Part shown: in pieces, positions 45,282 through 55,285 of the stretch
Layout of the letters: each line of letters begins with the position of its first letter
Numbering within the stretch: position 1 is the stretch's first letter
Assembly: GCA_029263055.1 (NCBI GenBank)
Contig: JAJCYG010000095.1
Location: forward strand, 22,321 to 86,320
DNA length: 64,000 nucleotides
Direction: 5' to 3'
DNA from: Actinomycetes bacterium
Lineage (GTDB): Bacteria; Auribacterota; JAJCYG01
Program-made: the position numbers and the translations under genes
Notes under the pieces: generated by a model
The model's database searches: none
What the model was told of the DNA's origin: nothing
The model's input: only the letters and a program-made list of their open reading frames with translations

Positions 45282-46447
45282 AAAAAATAAAGATCGCACA
45301 CATTATTACTCGAATGATTGTGGGAGGGGCGCAAGAAAACACCTTATTTTCCTGCCGTGAGTTAGCTAAAGACCCTCATTATGAAGTCACTTTGATTACA
45401 GGACCTAGTTTAGGCCCTGAAGGGAATTTGCTTGAAACGTTAAATGAAAAAGAATCATTTAACCTCATTCTTTTGCCTTCTTTAAGTCGCGAAATAAACC
45501 CTTTTCGTGACCTAGTCGCCTTTTTTCAGCTTTGGAAACTCTGCCGAACAAATCAATTTGATCTTGTGCATACTCATAGCTCTAAAGCTGGAATTCTTGG
45601 ACGCTGGGCTGCTTTTTTCTCAGGAATAAAACACCGATTTCACACAGTTCACGGATGGGGGTTTCATCCATATCAGTCAAGGTGGTTACGGGCTCTTTAT
45701 ATTTTTTCTGAACAAATAACAGCTTTGATCACGTCAAAATTAATTACGGTTTCAAAAGAAAACAGTGTTAAAGGATTAAAACATCACATTGGAACAAAAA
45801 AACAATACACGACAATTTATAGTGGAATCAATGTCAGTCAATTTAAATCACTGACTCAAAAAGAAACTAAATCCTTTAAAGATAAAAACAAAATCCCAAA
45901 AGAGAAAATTGTGATTGGAACTGTAGGGCGATTTGTGACTCAGAAAAACCCTATCTTCTTTTTTGAAGTAGCTCAAACACTCCTTGAGAAGAATAAAGAT
46001 CTTTTTTTCTTAATGGTAGGGGATGGCCCTCAAAAAGAGAGATTAACTGGTTTAATAGAGAAAGAAGGGCTTAACAACGCATTTTTATTGCCAGGCCTAC
46101 AGAGTAAAATAGAGGCCTGGATTCAAAGCTTAGACATTCTCTTTCTTCCTTCTAAATGGGAGGGATTACCCCGTGTTTTGTTACAAGCCATGGCAGCAGG
46201 CAAATGCGTGGTCTGTTCAGATGCCGATGGAATTCGAGAAGTGATTCAAAACAAAGAAAATGGACTCATGGTTAACGGTTTTAATAAAGGAACATGGCAG
46301 ACTGTTTTAAACAAAGTGATTAGAGACCCTTCTTTAAGAGCAAGCCTTGGAAAAGAGGCAGAAAAAACAGTCACAACTCAATTCAGTGATGATAAAATGA
46401 TTCAAGACCTTAAAAGGTTGATTCAACAAACCATGGGGGAAAGTTAA
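45278..46447 (+). CDS. Glycosyltransferase family 4
   Basis: A clear GT4 enzyme of 389 aa: HIITRMIVGGAQENTL at the N terminus, HTHSSKAGILGRWAAF in the acceptor domain, IGTVGRFVTQKNP, and LPSKWEGLPRVLLQAMAAGK in the donor site. The N-terminal pattern is like transferases that act early on undecaprenyl-PP-linked sugars, which fits its place next to the WecA-like gene (1-base overlap). Confidence 0.9.
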   Translation: MKKIKIAHIITRMIVGGAQENTLFSCRELAKDPHYEVTLITGPSLGPEGNLLETLNEKESFNLILLPSLSREINPFRDLVAFFQLWKLCRTNQFDLVHTHSSKAGILGRWAAFFSGIKHRFHTVHGWGFHPYQSRWLRALYIFSEQITALITSKLITVSKENSVKGLKHHIGTKKQYTTIYSGINVSQFKSLTQKETKSFKDKNKIPKEKIVIGTVGRFVTQKNPIFFFEVAQTLLEKNKDLFFLMVGDGPQKERLTGLIEKEGLNNAFLLPGLQSKIEAWIQSLDILFLPSKWEGLPRVLLQAMAAGKCVVCSDADGIREVIQNKENGLMVNGFNKGTWQTVLNKVIRDPSLRASLGKEAEKTVTTQFSDDKMIQDLKRLIQQTMGES

Positions 46448-47538
46448 TGCATTGGGTTTATCTCTATTTTATCGGTATTTCATTAATTGTTTGTTGGATG
46501 TTCACTGGCTTTTTTCGACAGCTTGCCCTCGATAGAAAATTTGTGGATAAGCCAAATCCAAAACGAAAAATTCATAAAAAAGCAGTTCCTCTAATGGGCG
46601 GATGTGCGATTTGGCTCTCCTTTTTTGGTTTGCTTTGGGCTCATTGGCTTGTTTTTGTTGTTTGGGGAGATAGATTCTCTTTTCTGCCTCAAGCTTTGAC
46701 TGAGCATCTGCCCGGTGCCTTAGGCCAAGGGAGCAAGATTGCTGTGATTACCTTAGGAGGGTTGGTCATTGCTGGAATGGGACTCTTTGATGATCGTTTT
46801 GGACTCACACCCAAAAAGAAGTTTTTATGGCAAATAGGGGTTGGCTTGTTTGTCTCTATTATGGGCATTCGATTGAGTCTTTTTACAGACCATAATCTGC
46901 TTCTTATTTTTCTCTCAACTTTTTGGGTTGTGTTACTCACAAATTCTTTTAATTTATTAGATAATATGGATGGTCTTTCTTCTGGAGTGGCTTTGATTGC
47001 CTCTGTGATTTTTGCCATTGTTGCGATTGTGACTCAACAATATTTTTTAGCGGTCTCATTATCTCTTTTAGCCGGAACATTAGCAGGGTTTATGATCTGG
47101 AATTTTCATCCAGCAAAAATATTTATGGGGGATTGTGGTAGTCAACTCATTGGTTATTTGATTGCTGTCTTTACCATCCTAGAAACATTTTATACACCGG
47201 CTTCACAAACAACCTTTGCCGTGGTGATGCCACTTTTGATTTTAGCGGTCCCTTTATATGATACAGGGTCGGTGATTGTGATTCGGTTTTTAAAAGGGGA
47301 ATCTATTTTTAAAGCAGACACACGCCATTTTTCTCATCGCATTAAAGCGTTGGGTATGTCTGTTTCAGGAACCGTGTTATTTCTTTATTTAGTCACACTT
47401 GCTGTTGGTTTATCTGCTCCTTTACTTCCATTTGTTTCTAATCTTGGAGTTTGTTTGATCTTTATTCAAGCTCTTTGTGTGATGAGTGTGATTGCTATTC
47501 TCGAATATTTTGGTGAAAAGAGATTGGCTAAAAAATGA
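46447..47538 (+). CDS. wecA: Undecaprenyl-phosphate sugar-1-phosphate transferase (WecA/TagO-like)
   Basis: Starts lipid-linked polysaccharide by moving a HexNAc-1-phosphate from UDP-sugar to undecaprenyl phosphate at the inner membrane. It has 363 aa and about 11 membrane segments. RKIHKKAVPLMGG, LFDDRFGLTPKKK, NLLDNMDGLSSG and KIFMGDCGSQLIGY are the family motifs. WecA is preferred to MraY because of the RKxH loop and the lack of peptidoglycan genes nearby. Confidence 0.88.
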   Translation: MHWVYLYFIGISLIVCWMFTGFFRQLALDRKFVDKPNPKRKIHKKAVPLMGGCAIWLSFFGLLWAHWLVFVVWGDRFSFLPQALTEHLPGALGQGSKIAVITLGGLVIAGMGLFDDRFGLTPKKKFLWQIGVGLFVSIMGIRLSLFTDHNLLLIFLSTFWVVLLTNSFNLLDNMDGLSSGVALIASVIFAIVAIVTQQYFLAVSLSLLAGTLAGFMIWNFHPAKIFMGDCGSQLIGYLIAVFTILETFYTPASQTTFAVVMPLLILAVPLYDTGSVIVIRFLKGESIFKADTRHFSHRIKALGMSVSGTVLFLYLVTLAVGLSAPLLPFVSNLGVCLIFIQALCVMSVIAILEYFGEKRLAKK

Positions 47539-49433
47539 GAGAGCAGCTCCACACATCTTTAAAGAAGATCCTCTTTGTTTTTTTCTTGATAACAGCCTTT
47601 ATTCTTCCTTTTAAATTTGGAATTCCTTATATGGAACAGGAATCGTTCTTATTCCCTTTCTCTGTTTGGGAATGGGGGGTCTTGCCGTATTGGCCTAATG
47701 AGTTTTTTACATTGTCTGTCTTGTTTTTAGCATTAGTCTGGTTGTTGACGTTTGCCATCGATCCTAAAAGAGAGCTTATTTGGAATGTTCCTTTAACTTG
47801 TTTTAGCCTTTTTATTGCCTGGTCTTTTTTCGGGATGCTTTACTCTGCTTATCCCTATGCTACAAAATTGGTTTCAGAACAGTTTTTGGCCTATTTTTTA
47901 CTCTTCTTTTTAGCCATCCAACTCTCATTTCGTGATCCTCGGCTTATCAAACAAGTTGTTTTCGTATTGATAGGCTCTTCATTAGTGATTGCATTGCTGG
48001 GATTGCATCAGCATTTCTTTAGTCTTCAAGCCACATTAGATTGGTTGCAACAAGGGGGAGCTGGAGAAGAAGCCATCCATCATAATGTTTTGAGTCGACT
48101 TAAAGGAGGAAGAGCATTTGGCACATTTATCTATCCCAACTCCTTAGCTGGATTTTTACTTTTATCGATTCCGCTTTCAATTGCTTTAGTTGTTTCGCAA
48201 ACAAAAAAAGTGCATCAACTTGTTTTAATGGTTATCCCGCTCATTCTTATTCTTTGTTTAGGGGTGACCTTTTCAAAAGGGGCTTTTATAGCAGCTCTTT
48301 TTGCTTTTGTGATCTATTTTATTTGGCATAAACGAGAAAAGCATCCCACGGTAAAACACCGCACGTTATGGAATGGAATAGCAGTGGTCTTTTTTGCCTT
48401 TGTTTTTTATTACCACGACTTTATCCTTCATCGCCTTGATATGCCTACCTTGAGTTATCGCTTTGACTATTGGATAGCTGGTTTAAAGATGATCTTAAAT
48501 TATCCTATTGCAGGGAGCGGCCTCGGAACTTACGGGGTTTTGTATCCTCTTTTTAAGTCTGTTGAGGCTCAAGATACCCAGCTAGCACACAATGATTATT
48601 TAGAAATAGTTACAGAAACAGGCGCTATTGGATTTATTTTATTGGCGATTGCCTTTATCTATATTTTTATTAAAGGGCTCAAAAATCTTCATCAACAACC
48701 TCTTTTAAATCAAGCACTGTTTTGGGGACTCTTTGCCATTGGACTCCATCATTTTGTTGATTTTGATTTATTTGTGGCTGGAATAGGAGGGTGGGAGTTT
48801 GTGTTGCTTGGCCTTTTTGCTGCACACGTCATCCCCATCAAAAAAATAGCGTGGCCACGTTTTACTCCTATTCTTTCTTTTGGAGTGATTCTTCTTTTAT
48901 TTTTTATTCAATCCAATCTATTGGATCAACTTTCAGCAAAGTATGCGTTTGATTTATCTATTCAAAGCACAAAAAACAAAGAGTATTCAAAAGCATTAGA
49001 GTTGATTGAGAAAGCAATTGAGAAAGAACCTTTAAATGCCACCTATTCTTTGACAAAGGGAAATCTTTATCTAAAGCTCAATCAGCCACAAAAGGCGATC
49101 GAGTCTTTTAAACAAGCGGCAAGCAAAAATAAGCCTTGGGCTGCACCCTATATTTTACAGACTCAGTATCGATTGAAAGAGTGGCAGAAAACCAAGTCTG
49201 AAGAGGCTTATTCAGATTTGGTAACTATTTGGAAAAAAGCAGTTAACCGAATGCCAGCTAAAGTAAATGAACGGGTCAAATTGGCTCGTTTCTTGGAAAA
49301 AAATGGCCATTTAGAAGAGGCTTTGCTAGAATACCGCGCTGTTTTGAGCAAACTGCCTCATAACAAAGAGATTCAAAATAAATGTCGTGTTTTGGGCCAA
49401 GAGCTGTCCAAATACTTTAAAGATCAGGCATAA
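47535..49433 (+). CDS. O-antigen polymerase/ligase-like membrane protein with C-terminal TPRs
   Basis: A 632-aa protein. Residues 1 to about 450 hold 10 or more membrane segments with a Wzy_C/O-antigen ligase loop (RLDMPTLSYRFDYWIAG, GSGLGTYGVLYP, AHNDYLEIVTETGAIGF). The rest is a soluble, helical TPR region (YSKALELIEKAIEKEP, PQKAIESFKQAA). It could be the Wzy polymerase, the ligase, or a pilin-type ligase; context (flippase, transferases, WecA) favours polysaccharide. It ends the cluster. Confidence 0.85.
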   Translation: MREQLHTSLKKILFVFFLITAFILPFKFGIPYMEQESFLFPFSVWEWGVLPYWPNEFFTLSVLFLALVWLLTFAIDPKRELIWNVPLTCFSLFIAWSFFGMLYSAYPYATKLVSEQFLAYFLLFFLAIQLSFRDPRLIKQVVFVLIGSSLVIALLGLHQHFFSLQATLDWLQQGGAGEEAIHHNVLSRLKGGRAFGTFIYPNSLAGFLLLSIPLSIALVVSQTKKVHQLVLMVIPLILILCLGVTFSKGAFIAALFAFVIYFIWHKREKHPTVKHRTLWNGIAVVFFAFVFYYHDFILHRLDMPTLSYRFDYWIAGLKMILNYPIAGSGLGTYGVLYPLFKSVEAQDTQLAHNDYLEIVTETGAIGFILLAIAFIYIFIKGLKNLHQQPLLNQALFWGLFAIGLHHFVDFDLFVAGIGGWEFVLLGLFAAHVIPIKKIAWPRFTPILSFGVILLLFFIQSNLLDQLSAKYAFDLSIQSTKNKEYSKALELIEKAIEKEPLNATYSLTKGNLYLKLNQPQKAIESFKQAASKNKPWAAPYILQTQYRLKEWQKTKSEEAYSDLVTIWKKAVNRMPAKVNERVKLARFLEKNGHLEEALLEYRAVLSKLPHNKEIQNKCRVLGQELSKYFKDQA

Positions 49434-49451
49434 CAAAAGAGACTGAAAAGA

Positions 49452-49907
49452 ATGAGTTTAAAAGTATTAGTTATTCATGGACCTAATTTAAATTTATTGG
49501 GAAGCCGAGAAGAAGATATCTATGGCTCAACTGATTTAGATTCCATTAATAAAGAACTTGAAAAGCAAGCCAAAGAAAAAGGTGTGCAGTTAGAAACCTA
49601 TCAATCCAATCATGAAGGGGAGATTGTTGATAAGATTGGTGAGGCTCAAAAGAAATTTGATGTCTTAATACTCAATCCAGCTGCTTACACACATACAAGC
49701 ATTGCCATTCGTGACGCTATTTTAGCGATACAAACACCTGTTATTGAAGTTCATTTATCAAACATATATCAACGTGAAGAATTTCGGCACAAATCAATGA
49801 TTTCTCCTGTAAGCCAAGGCCAGATTTGTGGTTTTGGGCCTAACAGCTATTATTTAGCTTTAGAAGCAGCTTGTGCCACACAACAACTAAAAGGTGAGGG
49901 ACAATGA
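49452..49907 (+). CDS. aroQ: 3-Dehydroquinate dehydratase, type II
   Basis: Dehydrates 3-dehydroquinate in the shikimate pathway. [19 protein letters not shown] carries the catalytic Arg and Tyr of the flexible lid, [12 protein letters not shown] and [16 protein letters not shown] follow, and [17 protein letters not shown] supplies the active-site His. It has 151 aa. It overlaps accB by 4 bases; aroQ before accBC is common in bacteria, often with efp, which is missing here. Confidence 0.95.
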   Translation: MSLKVLVIHGPNLNLLGSREEDIYGSTDLDSINKELEKQAKEKGVQLETYQSNHEGEIVDKIGEAQKKFDVLILNPAAYTHTSIAIRDAILAIQTPVIEVHLSNIYQREEFRHKSMISPVSQGQICGFGPNSYYLALEAACATQQLKGEGQ

Positions 49908-50362
49908 ATTTAAAAGAAATTAAAGAAATGATCTCATTAATGGATGAACATGAAATATCTGAGTTTCAACTGGAACGAGATGGATTTAAGGTATTGCTTA
50001 AAAAAGGGATTTCAGGAAATGTTATTGTCGAAAGAGCCCCTGCTTCTCAACCTGCTGCGGCTCCAGTAGCAGCAGCGGTTCCAGAAACAGTTCCTACAGC
50101 AGCTCCAGTAGCAGAAGAAGGGGTTATAGAGATTCTTTCTCCAATGGTAGGTACTTTTTACCGTTCTTCCTCACCAGAGGCGGACCCCCATGTGCAACTC
50201 GGAGATTCTGTAACTGAAGATTCTGTAGTTTGTATTCTTGAAGCCATGAAAGTGATGAATGAAATTAAGTCTGAAGTTAAAGGCAAAATCACTGAAGTGC
50301 TGGTTGAAAATGGAGAAGCTGTTGAATATGGACAGCCTCTTTTCAAAGTCAAAAAAGATTAA
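49904..50362 (+). CDS. accB: Biotin carboxyl carrier protein of acetyl-CoA carboxylase
   Basis: Carries biotin between the carboxylase and the transferase of acetyl-CoA carboxylase. An N-terminal alpha/beta segment (1-45), a Pro/Ala-rich linker (45-70) and the biotinyl domain with Lys116 in EAMKVMNEI are visible. The thumb-like segment [12 protein letters not shown] is of the AccB type. It has 152 aa. It is next to accC; accA and accD are not in the window. Confidence 0.95.
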   Translation: MNLKEIKEMISLMDEHEISEFQLERDGFKVLLKKGISGNVIVERAPASQPAAAPVAAAVPETVPTAAPVAEEGVIEILSPMVGTFYRSSSPEADPHVQLGDSVTEDSVVCILEAMKVMNEIKSEVKGKITEVLVENGEAVEYGQPLFKVKKD

Positions 50363-50408
50363 TTCTTAAAACCTTCCTACTTCTCAAAAGATCTAAAGGA
50401 GAAAGAAA

Positions 50409-51767
50409 TTGTTTCAAAAGATTTTAATAGCTAACCGAGGTGAAATTGCAGTACGGATCATCCGTGCGTGTAAAGAAATGGGAATTCAAACCTTGGCGGT
50501 TTATTCCAAAGCAGACCGCGAGTCGTTGCATGTGCTATTGGCTGATGAGGCCATTTGTATTGGTGACTCGCCTTCTTCAGAAAGCTATTTAAAAATTCCA
50601 AGTATTATTAGTGCCGCAGAAATTGGCGATGTGGAAGCGATTCACCCAGGCTATGGCTTTTTAGCAGAAAATGCTCACTTTGCTGAGATTTGTGAGAGTT
50701 GTAACATTAAATTCATTGGTCCGTCACCTAAATCAATTAAAAGAATGGGAGACAAAAACCAAGCAAAAGCTTTAGCTAAAAAACATAATGTTCCGGTTGT
50801 ACCTGGTAGTGATGGATTAGTTGAAGACAGGGAAACAGCCTTAAAGATTGCTAAAGAAATTGGATACCCTGTTGTGATTAAAGCCGTTGCTGGAGGGGGC
50901 GGGCGTGGAATGCGTGTGGCTCACAATGACATTAGTTTAGCCAATGCATTTTTAACTGCACGAACTGAAGCTGAAACAGCCTTTAATAATAATTCTGTTT
51001 ATCTAGAAAAGTATGTGGAACAACCACGTCATATTGAGATTCAAATTTTAGCTGATTCATATGGCAACGTGATTCATTTAGGTGAAAGAGATTGCTCTAT
51101 TCAGCGTCGCCATCAAAAATTAATTGAAGAGTCGCCTTCTCCAATTATTGATGCTCGTATGCGAGCCAAAATGGGGCGAGCAGCTATTAAATTAGCCCAA
51201 GCTGCTAAATATGAAGGAGCAGGAACGGTTGAGTTTTTAGTTGATAAAGATAAGAATTTTTATTTTCTTGAAATGAACACACGAATCCAAGTGGAACACC
51301 CGGTGACAGAAGAAGTGACTGGAATTGATTTAATCAAACGTCAACTTTGTGTGGCTGCAGGAAAAAAACTTAGAATTGATCAAAAAGATGTGAAGGCTGA
51401 TGGATGGTCTATGGAATGCCGCGTGAATGCAGAAGATACTGATAAAGGGTTTATGCCCTCAGCAGGTAAAATAACCAAATACCTTCCACCCGGAGGGCCT
51501 GGTGTTCGAGTTGATTCTCATGCCTATGCAGGATATACCATTCCTCCTTATTATGACTCAATGGTGGCTAAAGTGATTGTTCATGCACGTAACAGGGAAC
51601 ATGCCATCATGCGTATGAAACGAGCTTTATCTGAATTTCAAATTGAAGGGATTAAAACAACGATCCCTTTACATTTAAAAGTATTGAATGATCCAAAATT
51701 CCAAAATGGGAGGGACTATTCAACCCACTATTTGGAACAGATGCTTGAACAAGGGGGCAAATATTGA
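50409..51767 (+). CDS. accC: Biotin carboxylase of acetyl-CoA carboxylase
   Basis: ATP-grasp enzyme that carboxylates biotin on Acc[44 protein letters not shown] and [14 protein letters not shown] are canonical; the 452-aa length is normal. The start is TTG 50409, with AAAGGAG 7 bases upstream. The end overlaps amaP as TTGA. Confidence 0.96.
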   Translation: MFQKILIANRGEIAVRIIRACKEMGIQTLAVYSKADRESLHVLLADEAICIGDSPSSESYLKIPSIISAAEIGDVEAIHPGYGFLAENAHFAEICESCNIKFIGPSPKSIKRMGDKNQAKALAKKHNVPVVPGSDGLVEDRETALKIAKEIGYPVVIKAVAGGGGRGMRVAHNDISLANAFLTARTEAETAFNNNSVYLEKYVEQPRHIEIQILADSYGNVIHLGERDCSIQRRHQKLIEESPSPIIDARMRAKMGRAAIKLAQAAKYEGAGTVEFLVDKDKNFYFLEMNTRIQVEHPVTEEVTGIDLIKRQLCVAAGKKLRIDQKDVKADGWSMECRVNAEDTDKGFMPSAGKITKYLPPGGPGVRVDSHAYAGYTIPPYYDSMVAKVIVHARNREHAIMRMKRALSEFQIEGIKTTIPLHLKVLNDPKFQNGRDYSTHYLEQMLEQGGKY

Positions 51768-52336
51768 AAATTGTCCACTCGCTAATTAATGCGGTTTGGG
51801 CGGTAGGGTCCTTATTTTTTGGAGGAATGTTAATTTGTGCTTTTTTTAATTTGTTTGAGGCACCTCTTTCCTTAGAAAATGGTGCAACATTTTTGTTTTC
51901 AGATCCATGGACGTTGCTCTTTGGATTGTTAAGTGTTTTTATGGGAGGCTTTTTTATTGTGAGTTCTTTACTTGCACTTAGAAAAGAGCAGTACATTGCC
52001 TTTGAAAATCCAAGCGGGGAAGTGACTATTTCAGTCGCTGCTGTGGAAGAGTTTGTTTTAAGAACAGCTAAGGCTTTTATTGAAATCAAAGAATTGTACC
52101 CATCCATCATCCCTAAAAATGATGGGGTTTCAATTCAAATAAAAGCTGTTTTGTGGTCAGGAGCAAATATCCCTGAAGTGACTGAAAAAGTTCAATTAGA
52201 AGTTAAAAAACAAGTCCAATCGATTTTGGGAATTGAAAATATTTCGAGTGTAGAAATAAAAGTAACAAAAATAGAAACAAAGGGAACGGAGTTACCTCCT
52301 AAAAAAGATCTCTTTGATGACGAGCAATTTAAATAA
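51764..52336 (+). CDS. amaP: Alkaline shock response membrane anchor (AmaP-like) protein
   Basis: A 190-aa protein with two membrane segments (about residues 8-30 and 47-70) followed by a soluble Asp23/AmaP-like domain ([30 protein letters not shown]). Relatives anchor Asp23-type proteins at the membrane in Gram-positive bacteria and often sit next to accBC and nusB. The TTG start at 51764 has AAGGGGG 6 bases upstream. The exact role in a diderm is unknown. Confidence 0.82.
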   Translation: MKIVHSLINAVWAVGSLFFGGMLICAFFNLFEAPLSLENGATFLFSDPWTLLFGLLSVFMGGFFIVSSLLALRKEQYIAFENPSGEVTISVAAVEEFVLRTAKAFIEIKELYPSIIPKNDGVSIQIKAVLWSGANIPEVTEKVQLEVKKQVQSILGIENISSVEIKVTKIETKGTELPPKKDLFDDEQFK

Positions 52337-52354
52337 TAAAAAGGAGTTAGTTAA

Positions 52355-53380
52355 ATGAATATTGGTGTATTAACAGGTGGCGGAGATTGTCCCGGATTAA
52401 ACCCCGTAATTAATGGTGTGGTGCGTAATGCTTTAAAACAAGGGCACCAAGTAACCGGTGTTTTACGTGGATGGCAAGGAATGATTGAAAAAAGCACGCG
52501 CCCATTAGATAGAAATTCTGTTTCAGGAATTCTCCCTCGCGGTGGAACTATTATACACACATCTCGAACCAATCCTTATAAAGATCCTGCTTTAATTGAC
52601 AAAGTGGTGAAAAATTTTAAAGAAATGGGCTTAGATGCTCTTATTGCCATTGGTGGAGATGATACATTGGGCGTGGCAAACAAACTTTATAAAGATTTCA
52701 AACTCCCAACAGTCGGTGTGCCTAAAACCATTGATAATGATTTGTCTGGAACAGATTGTACATTTGGTTTTGATACAGCAATCAATATTGCTACGGATGC
52801 GATTGATCGATTGCACTCAACAGCAGAGTCACATGACCGTGTGATGGTGATTGAATTAATGGGACGTCATGCTGGCTGGATTGCTTTAGAAGCTGGTTTA
52901 GCAGGTGGGGCTGATATGATTTTAATCCCTGAACAAGAAGCTAAGATTGATGATGTGGTTGCTGTGGTTAAAAAGCGTCATGACATGGGTAAAAACTTTA
53001 GCATTATTGTGGTTGCTGAAGGGGCTACTTTAGGGGATGATTTTGCTACAGTCTCTGAAGAAAAAGATGCGTTTGGTCATGTCCGCTTAGGTGGAATTGG
53101 AAACACAGTTGCCCGTGAAGTTGAAAAACGGACTGGGTTTGAAACCCGTGTGACTGTTTTAGGCCATGTCCAACGAGGAGGAACCCCAACTGCTTTTGAC
53201 CGTGTTCTTGGATTGCGTTTTGGTGTGAAAGCAGTTGATTTGGTCATTGAGAAGAACTTTGGTCAAATGGTAGCTAAACGAGGAAATGATATTGTTTCAA
53301 TTCCATTGGAAGAAGCTGTCGCTAAATTAAAAACAGTCACTCCTGAGTATTATGAAACAGCCAAGATCTTTTTTGGTTAA
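52355..53380 (+). CDS. pfp: Phosphofructokinase, probably pyrophosphate-dependent
   Basis: Phosphorylates fructose 6-phosphate, in PPi-linked enzymes reversibly. The group A PFK fold is shown by GVLTGGGDCPGLNPVI, PKTIDNDL, ELMGRHAGWIAL and LGHVQRGGTPTAFDR. Asp103 in IGGDDT and Lys124 in PKTIDND are the two residues that favour PPi over ATP (both Gly in E. coli PfkA), so this is probably a PPi-PFK of the short mixed-substrate clade. It has 341 aa and a good AAGGAG site. Confidence 0.88.
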   Translation: MNIGVLTGGGDCPGLNPVINGVVRNALKQGHQVTGVLRGWQGMIEKSTRPLDRNSVSGILPRGGTIIHTSRTNPYKDPALIDKVVKNFKEMGLDALIAIGGDDTLGVANKLYKDFKLPTVGVPKTIDNDLSGTDCTFGFDTAINIATDAIDRLHSTAESHDRVMVIELMGRHAGWIALEAGLAGGADMILIPEQEAKIDDVVAVVKKRHDMGKNFSIIVVAEGATLGDDFATVSEEKDAFGHVRLGGIGNTVAREVEKRTGFETRVTVLGHVQRGGTPTAFDRVLGLRFGVKAVDLVIEKNFGQMVAKRGNDIVSIPLEEAVAKLKTVTPEYYETAKIFFG

Positions 53381-53406
53381 ACAGGCTCTTAGCCCTTTAT
53401 TTAAAA

Positions 53407-53976
53407 ATGAAAAAAATTATAAAACAATCGATACAAGACAGTATTCAGACAAAAGAAAAATTGCTTTCAGGTGATCTTGTGGATCAAATTGAAAAAGCAG
53501 CCCATCTTTTGGTTAAAACTTATAAGAACAAAGGGAAGCTTCTTATTTGTGGAAATGGTGGGAGCGCTGCAGATGCTCAGCATATTGCTGCAGAGCTAAT
53601 AGGTCGTTTTGAAAAAGAGCGCCCCTCTTTACCTGCAATTGCCTTAACTACGAATACATCTAATTTGACTTGTATTGCCAATGACTATGACTTTGATTCG
53701 ATTTTTTCCCGTCAAGTTGAAGGCCATTGCCAGCCTCAAGATATTTTAATTGGAATTTCCACGAGTGGAAACTCAGCCAATGTTTTACGTGCCATTGAAA
53801 AAGCTAAAGAGGTGGGAGCCACCACAATTGGAATGACAGGTGAGTCTGGCGGAAAAATGAAAGGCAAAGTTGATTTGCTTCTTAACGTTCCATCAGAACA
53901 TACACCACGTATTCAAGAGTCTCACATCTTAATTGGACATATCTTATGCGATCTTCTAGAAAGAGAGCTCTTTTAA
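53407..53976 (+). CDS. gmhA: Phosphoheptose isomerase (SIS domain)
   Basis: Turns sedoheptulose 7-phosphate into heptose 7-phosphate for lipopolysaccharide core. ICGNGGSAADAQHIAAEL, ISTSGNSANVL and the C-terminal RIQESHILIGHILCDL active-site region match GmhA. It has 189 aa. Its presence supports an outer membrane with heptose-containing LPS; hldE and waaC are not in the window. A related DiaA role is less likely given the full zinc-type residues. Confidence 0.9.
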   Translation: MKKIIKQSIQDSIQTKEKLLSGDLVDQIEKAAHLLVKTYKNKGKLLICGNGGSAADAQHIAAELIGRFEKERPSLPAIALTTNTSNLTCIANDYDFDSIFSRQVEGHCQPQDILIGISTSGNSANVLRAIEKAKEVGATTIGMTGESGGKMKGKVDLLLNVPSEHTPRIQESHILIGHILCDLLERELF

Positions 53977-53983
53977 CGTCTCA

Positions 53984-55285
53984 ATGAAGTACGAACAAGC
54001 GCTTCAAGCTTTATACCAACGAAACGAATTTAGAATTAAGCTTGGTCTTGAAAATATCCAAGCTTTAGTTAAAGACTTAAAAAACCCTCTAAAAAACTAT
54101 CCTACTATCCATATTGCAGGGACCAATGGAAAAGGTTCTGTCGCTAATTTTATTGCCGCGATTTTAAAAGAACAAGGCTATAAAGTCGGTCTTTATACAT
54201 CGCCTCACCTAATTGATTTCCGTGAAAGAATACAAATCAATCATAAAAAGATTTCTAAGAAGAATGTTCTAAAAGGATTAGGTGAAATTGAAACAATCAT
54301 ACAACGACGACAAATGAAATATAAGAGCTTTGAACCAACCTACTTTGAAGTGGTGACAGCCTTAGCCTTTAAATACTTTAAGGACCAACGCGTTGACATT
54401 GCTATTTTAGAAACAGGTTTGGGGGGGCGACTTGACTCAACCAATATTTGTGATCCGTTGGTCAGTGTGATTACCAACATTGGCCGTGACCACACGCACA
54501 TCTTAGGAAGCAAGTTAAGTGAGATAGCCTATGAAAAAGCAGGAATTATAAAAAAGGATCGACCACTTGTTCTAGGAGAAAAAAGAACAAAGCAATTAGA
54601 GGTATTAAAAAAAGAAGCTAAAAAGAAAAAAACAGCCCCTGTTTTAACTCCCTCCTTTGTTAAAAAGAAAAACAAATCATTGAGCAAAGAGTCGTTTGAT
54701 TATTTAGGAAAGCAATGGACGTTAAACGATTTAACTTTGAATATGGGGGGAGAGCATCAAGTTGAAAATGCACTCACAGCCATTACAGCATTGGAACAAA
54801 TTCAAAAAAGTCGTTTTAAAGTTTCTCCTGAATCAATACGTAAGGGATTAAAAAAAACAGTTTGGCCAGGTCGCTTTCATCTATTACAAGAAAACCCACA
54901 ACTATTTGTTGATGGGGCTCATAATTTAGAAGCTCTCACCATGCTTTCTAAAACATTAAAGCAAAAACAAATTGATCCTATCCTCCTTTTTGGTCTGATG
55001 AACGATAAAGAAGCGCTCCCCATGGTAAAAAAAGCAGCTTCTTTAACAAACTCAATCTACTTAGTTCAATCCAATGTACGCAAAGCGCTTTCTGTTCACA
55101 AGCTAAAGCAACTCTTTGAAAAGATTGGCTATTCTGGAAAGCTAAAGATTGGTTATACTATTGAAAAGGGATTGCCCTCAGCCTTAAAGCAGGCGCAGAA
55201 ACAAAACAGAGCTGTTTGTGTGTGTGGATCGCTTTATTTAGTGGGTGAAACTATTCAATGGGTTGGTCAAAAAAATGCCGAATAA
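53984..55285 (+). CDS. folC: Folylpolyglutamate synthase / dihydrofolate synthase
   Basis: Mur-ligase family enzyme adding glutamate to folates. The P-loop IAGTNGKGSV is at residues 44-53, followed by YTSPHLIDFRERI and ILETGLGGRLDSTNI, and the C-terminal FVDGAHNLEAL is intact. It has 433 aa. It lies 8 bases after gmhA and overlaps nagA. Confidence 0.93.
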   Translation: MKYEQALQALYQRNEFRIKLGLENIQALVKDLKNPLKNYPTIHIAGTNGKGSVANFIAAILKEQGYKVGLYTSPHLIDFRERIQINHKKISKKNVLKGLGEIETIIQRRQMKYKSFEPTYFEVVTALAFKYFKDQRVDIAILETGLGGRLDSTNICDPLVSVITNIGRDHTHILGSKLSEIAYEKAGIIKKDRPLVLGEKRTKQLEVLKKEAKKKKTAPVLTPSFVKKKNKSLSKESFDYLGKQWTLNDLTLNMGGEHQVENALTAITALEQIQKSRFKVSPESIRKGLKKTVWPGRFHLLQENPQLFVDGAHNLEALTMLSKTLKQKQIDPILLFGLMNDKEALPMVKKAASLTNSIYLVQSNVRKALSVHKLKQLFEKIGYSGKLKIGYTIEKGLPSALKQAQKQNRAVCVCGSLYLVGETIQWVGQKNAE

